Source of the DNA: Cryphonectria parasitica EP155
Taxonomy: Eukaryota > Ascomycota > Sordariomycetes > Diaporthales > Cryphonectriaceae
Length of the DNA: 64,000 nucleotides
NCBI RefSeq assembly: GCF_011745365.1
Contig: NW_024468909.1
Location: forward strand, 7,316,001-7,380,000
Direction of reading: 5' to 3'
Part shown: piece after piece, positions 61,401 through 64,000 of the stretch
Numbering within the stretch: the first letter of the stretch is position 1
Layout of the letters: every line of letters begins with the position of its first letter
Program-made: the position numbers and the translations under genes
The notes under the pieces: model-generated
Seen by the model: only the letters and a program-made list of their open reading frames with translations
Told to the model about the DNA's origin: nothing
Databases searched by the model: none

Positions 61401-62337
61401 TATCTTTGAGAAACTTAAAATAGTTTAGAAAAGATTAGATATTAGTAAAGATGAGATTCTTGCTAACTGTAACCATGCTAATATCTTCGGGGTTGTTATA
61501 TTCAGAATCGAAGATTCCAAGTTCTTCTCTCTTCATTTTCGTAATATGCTGAGTGCTTAATTGATTAGAGAACGAAGTATTGTTGCACTGGTTATAAGAA
61601 TTATCTGATTCAGATCCTAGAAGCTTATCAGAAGAATAACAGCCTTCATCACCGCTTCCTTAATCATCAGAGTTATTACTCGAATCATCAGAGTTACTTC
61701 CTCTAGCACCATAGTAAACAGCTCATTAGAAGGCTGCTGAACCTTGTGAAGAGCTAGATATAGCAGGGAGTAGATTACTATTGCTAGCCTGAAAGCGAAT
61801 ATCTGAAGCAGTAGCTTCAGAGCCAAGCTTGAAGTGATGCATCAGCTGAGCTAGCATATTGATTTGTTTACCAACTTGAGTATCGAGAGCTTCTTGTTTG
61901 ATAGCTATTGTAGCTTGCTAAGTTTCAAGATGCATTACAGCTTCCGAAGTCTTCCTGATTTCCAGATTTGCATGAATTGCAGCTATCTTAGCATTATTAG
62001 CCTGCATCTTGATGTAATGAATATACTTTCTGAAAGCAGGATTGTTTAAGAAGTTAGCTAGTTCTTCAGAATTCTTGTATTAGAGAGTGCTAGTCTCGCA
62101 TTGCGCAGCAGGGAACTCGAATAGTGCTAAGCTGTTGCCATAATAGTCTCCCGCCTGAAACGAGTTGTTCTAACTAGCAGTCTCTTCTTCTCGAGAAGCT
62201 ATTGCATCTTTACTCATTAAGCATCCATAAAGAAGTTTGGAGTTTTTGCCTAGCTGTGTTGCTAGACTGGCAGCTAGGTTGGCTGTGATAGCATAGTGGA
62301 TAGGTAGTTGAGTTGGATTCTTTGAGAAACTACTTAT
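55438..62337 (-). pseudogene. gag-pol of C2, single frame
   Basis: Exactly 6,900 bp in one phase from 62337 (ATA, mutated ATG) to 55438, the same length as in C1, so decay was by substitution only. The RT block 57913-58626 is open for 237 codons, the longest open stretch in the window (NNYSLSLQLNIIKAICNKQH, and box FIDN for FIDD). An integrase zinc-region piece is at about 56815-57141. The open C-terminus 55438-55656 matches the C1 end. Point stops elsewhere rule out a product. Confidence 0.85.
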
Positions 62338-62872
62338 AGTTAGCTCAGCTTGTTTGATTGTCTTGCTAGAGTTAAAATCAATAGTGAATTGCTATTAATT
62401 AAGCTAATTAGCAATAAGCAACAGATGGATATGAAGGCTAAGAGATGGTTTAGGCTTCTCAAGCGAGCATGCTATAATCAGGGTAACTTGTGGCGTCTGC
62501 GCAAGGATCAGAGTATGCTTGCTGATTTCAACTGCCAGGGCTTCCACCAGCGACGGAGTAAAAGGAAAAAACAGCTTAGCTGTGAATGCTTGTGAATGCC
62601 CGTAAGCATGTTTTTGATGGTTTTTTGTAGTGTTTTTGATGAAAACGCCTGTTTGCAAGGTCTCAGATGAGCGTAACGCATCAGGGAAGTCCGTAGCACA
62701 GTCTCAGGTAAGCGTAGTACCAAGAGCTTGTTGTTTTGATACCACGATCTTCACAATAGTAGGCTTTTGGTGTTTTTGGGTTGCCAAAGCCGCTGATTTC
62801 CCAGATAAGCATATCAGCGCAGTAGCTTCGTGGGGTGAATCCTCAATGCAGTGTATGATCGTAGCTACCACT
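62338..62872 (-). other. Leader of C2 with primer-binding site
   Basis: 535-bp leader. On the element strand TGGTAGCTACGATCAT (62870 down to 62855) starts two bases inside the LTR edge and fits a tRNA primer site; the tRNA was not identified. An intact 84-codon frame (62404-62658) matches the C1 leader frame. Opposite-strand frames here are considered shadows. Confidence 0.5.
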
Positions 62873-63105
62873 TGTAGAAGGCACTTTAGGGGCTGTACAA
62901 ATGGTAGAAGGAAAGATGATTCTTCAATTAATCTATCTCAAAGCACGCTTGCCAATTGCCTTCTATATAGAAGGCAATTAGCACTAGTCCCAACTAAGCT
63001 AGCATACCTAGCAACTCACTGCCTTTCCATTGAATAGCTCAGGCCAGTGAGTCAGGATGGCCACTCAGGCTTCATTCACCTAAGGCCCCTATGGCCACTG
63101 CCACA
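62873..63105 (-). repeat. 5' LTR of C2
   Basis: 233 bp. Carries the perfect 26-bp palindrome at 62954-62979. Followed by the duplication TCCTA. Confidence 0.95.
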
Positions 63106-63419
63106 TCCTATAAGATAATACTAACTCGTAATTAACCAGAGAAATCTGTTGCAAGATTTTGAATAGTTCTAACTTCTTATAATCAAATTTATTGCTAGAT
63201 CTAGTTGTTTTAATATTTTTCCGAAGTAAGTAGATCTTATCTCCTTCCTGTAAGATTAGTTCCTTAATCCTCTTGGAGTTTGCGTATTATACTATTCATT
63301 TCTGAATGAATTGTAGTTCTAATCAAAGTTTCTTCTGAACTTTCTTAATCTTCTTAATCCTCTTATCTGCAGCTTCTACATTTGCTTCTAGCAATGCTTT
63401 GTGATAAGCTGTTGAATTG
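63106..63419 (-). pseudogene. pol of A7: integrase C-terminal fragment
   Basis: Minus-strand continuation of A7 beyond C2, collinear with A6 about 42310-42630 (region between the integrase core and the chromodomain). Ends at 63419 against element D; the rest of A7 is out of the window. Confidence 0.72.
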
Positions 63420-63759
63420 TGTCAGAGCTGATTGTGCCAGCAAGGCTCAGGGCCAGCTAAGCCAGCTGAATTACGAATGACTAAGCAATATGCGGCTATA
63501 AAGCGGCTTTCTAGCCATGTTAGCACTGCTGAGCAGAACTTAGCTCCTTAAGCCTCAATGTTATTCTGGTTGTATACTCCTGAAAGAGAGAAAAGACCTC
63601 GCCACATTGCCTTTGCAACCTTTCCACCTGACAGTTTGAAGCCTAGCCCTTTTAAAGAAGGCAATCCGGTGAAGCTTTCTATCTTTTTTTTTCTTCCCTA
63701 GGAGCAGCGCTAATACTGAGCAGGAGCAGAGCAAACGATCAGATTATTATTCTTTTCGA

Positions 63760-63840
63760 ACCTTCGAGCTTTTGACCTTCGAGCCTTTAATCTTCGAGCC
63801 TTTGATCTTCGAGCCTTCGATTTTCGAGCTTTCGAGCCTT
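63760..63840 (+). repeat. Short tandem repeat, CTTCGAGCCTTTGAT-like units
   Basis: About five imperfect units with the core CTTCGAGC spaced about 15 bp apart inside element D. Confidence 0.75.
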
Positions 63841-63850
63841 GAATACAGCA

Positions 63851-64000
63851 AGCAAGCAGTGCTGAGCAAGCAGTATGCAAGCAGCATGCGAGAAGCGTTC
63901 AGAAGAGATTCAGAGCATTCGAGTTGCTAAGCTAGAGCATACAGTGAGCAAGCAGTGTCGAGCAAGCAGTATGCAAGCAGCATGCGAGAAGTATTCAGAA
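63851..64000 (+). repeat. 54-bp direct repeat (two copies, period 96)
   Basis: 63851-63904 and 63947-64000 both run from AGCAAGCAGTG to TTCAGAA with a few differences, and are themselves built of AGCAAGCAGTATGCAAGCAG-like words. The repeat may continue past the window end. Confidence 0.8.

Larger units (their letters stand above)
55165..63105 (-). mobile_element. Element C2: 7,941-bp Ty3/gypsy LTR retrotransposon
   Basis: Second family C copy, reverse orientation, with 233-bp LTRs and the duplication TCCTA at 55160-55164 and 63106-63110. Same host (A7) as C1, so the two lie tail-to-tail about 0.9 kb apart. 33 bp shorter than C1, entirely within the leader. Confidence 0.95.
63420..64000 (+). 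mobile_element. Putative LTR element D (partial), interrupting A7
   Basis: Sequence changes sharply at TGTCAGAGCTGATTGTG to GC-richer, CpA-rich DNA without the erosion seen elsewhere. The TG start and its position inside A7 integrase suggest the left end of a recent LTR element (possible target AATTG just before it). It contains AGCCCTTTTAAAGAAGG, poly-T, and short repeats. No second LTR or coding region is visible before the window ends, so the class is unproven. Confidence 0.5.

Noticed and set aside
62630..63037. 135-codon ORF on the plus strand across the C2 leader and LTR, with a partner at 46253-46597
   Set aside because: Runs through LTR and palindrome, antisense to the element, has no recognisable motif, and the C1 partner has a different start and end. 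Open because the region is little mutated.
1..64000. tRNA, rRNA or host protein-coding genes
   Set aside because: None seen; apart from the RecQ-like pseudogene, the recognisable coding traces belong to retroelements.

Overview
The window is repeat-derived, AT-rich, mutationally eroded DNA of the kind that fills AT-rich isochores or subtelomeres of filamentous ascomycetes (Pezizomycotina). I find no intact host gene. The coding traces are Ty3/gypsy retrotransposon genes and one RecQ-helicase-like gene. They are broken mostly by C-to-T and G-to-A changes that turn Gln, Trp and Arg codons into stops and catalytic Asp into Asn. That pattern is expected of repeat-induced point mutation (RIP). The species cannot be named from this.

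Three LTR retrotransposon families were reconstructed from LTR ends, target-site duplications (TSDs) and degenerate reading frames. Family A is a Ty3/gypsy chromovirus of about 7.4 kb with 450-465 bp LTRs, present as copies A1, A2, A4, A5, A6 and A7. Family B is one 12.3-kb gypsy element with 325-bp LTRs. Family C is a 7.95-kb gypsy element with 233-bp LTRs and gag and pol in one 2,300-codon frame, present twice (C1, C2). A fourth, barely mutated element (D) begins at 63420 and runs off the window.

Layout. 1-33317 is one nested stack. A5 (+) is the base. It is split by A1 (-), which is split by A2 (+; TSD AGTAT), which is split by B (+). A5 is also split by A4 (-; TSD TATAC), which has lost about 2.5 kb of pol. 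33318-34313 holds three 332-bp tandem repeats. 34862-45505 is a RecQ-helicase-like pseudogene of the telomere-linked type, split by the structurally complete A6 (36589-43938; TSD TCCCA); removing A6 and one TSD restores the frame. A further partial copy of the 332-bp repeat follows at 45506-45715. 45716-63419 is A7 (-), into which C1 (+; TSD ATTCT) and C2 (-; TSD TCCTA) inserted tail-to-tail. 63420-64000 is D.

The most interesting structure is in family A. Each copy with a visible 3' end carries, on the strand opposite gag-pol, a reading frame for a Cys-rich/coiled-coil protein between the chromodomain and the 3' LTR. Three very different versions exist, and each travels with its own version of the LTR U3. 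The LTR tip, the core promoter onward, gag and pol stay shared. This suggests a swappable 3' cassette of promoter plus antisense gene. Also notable are a recombinase-like domain in front of the RecQ helicase, about 4 kb of unexplained sequence downstream of pol in B, and the uneven mutation load within elements.
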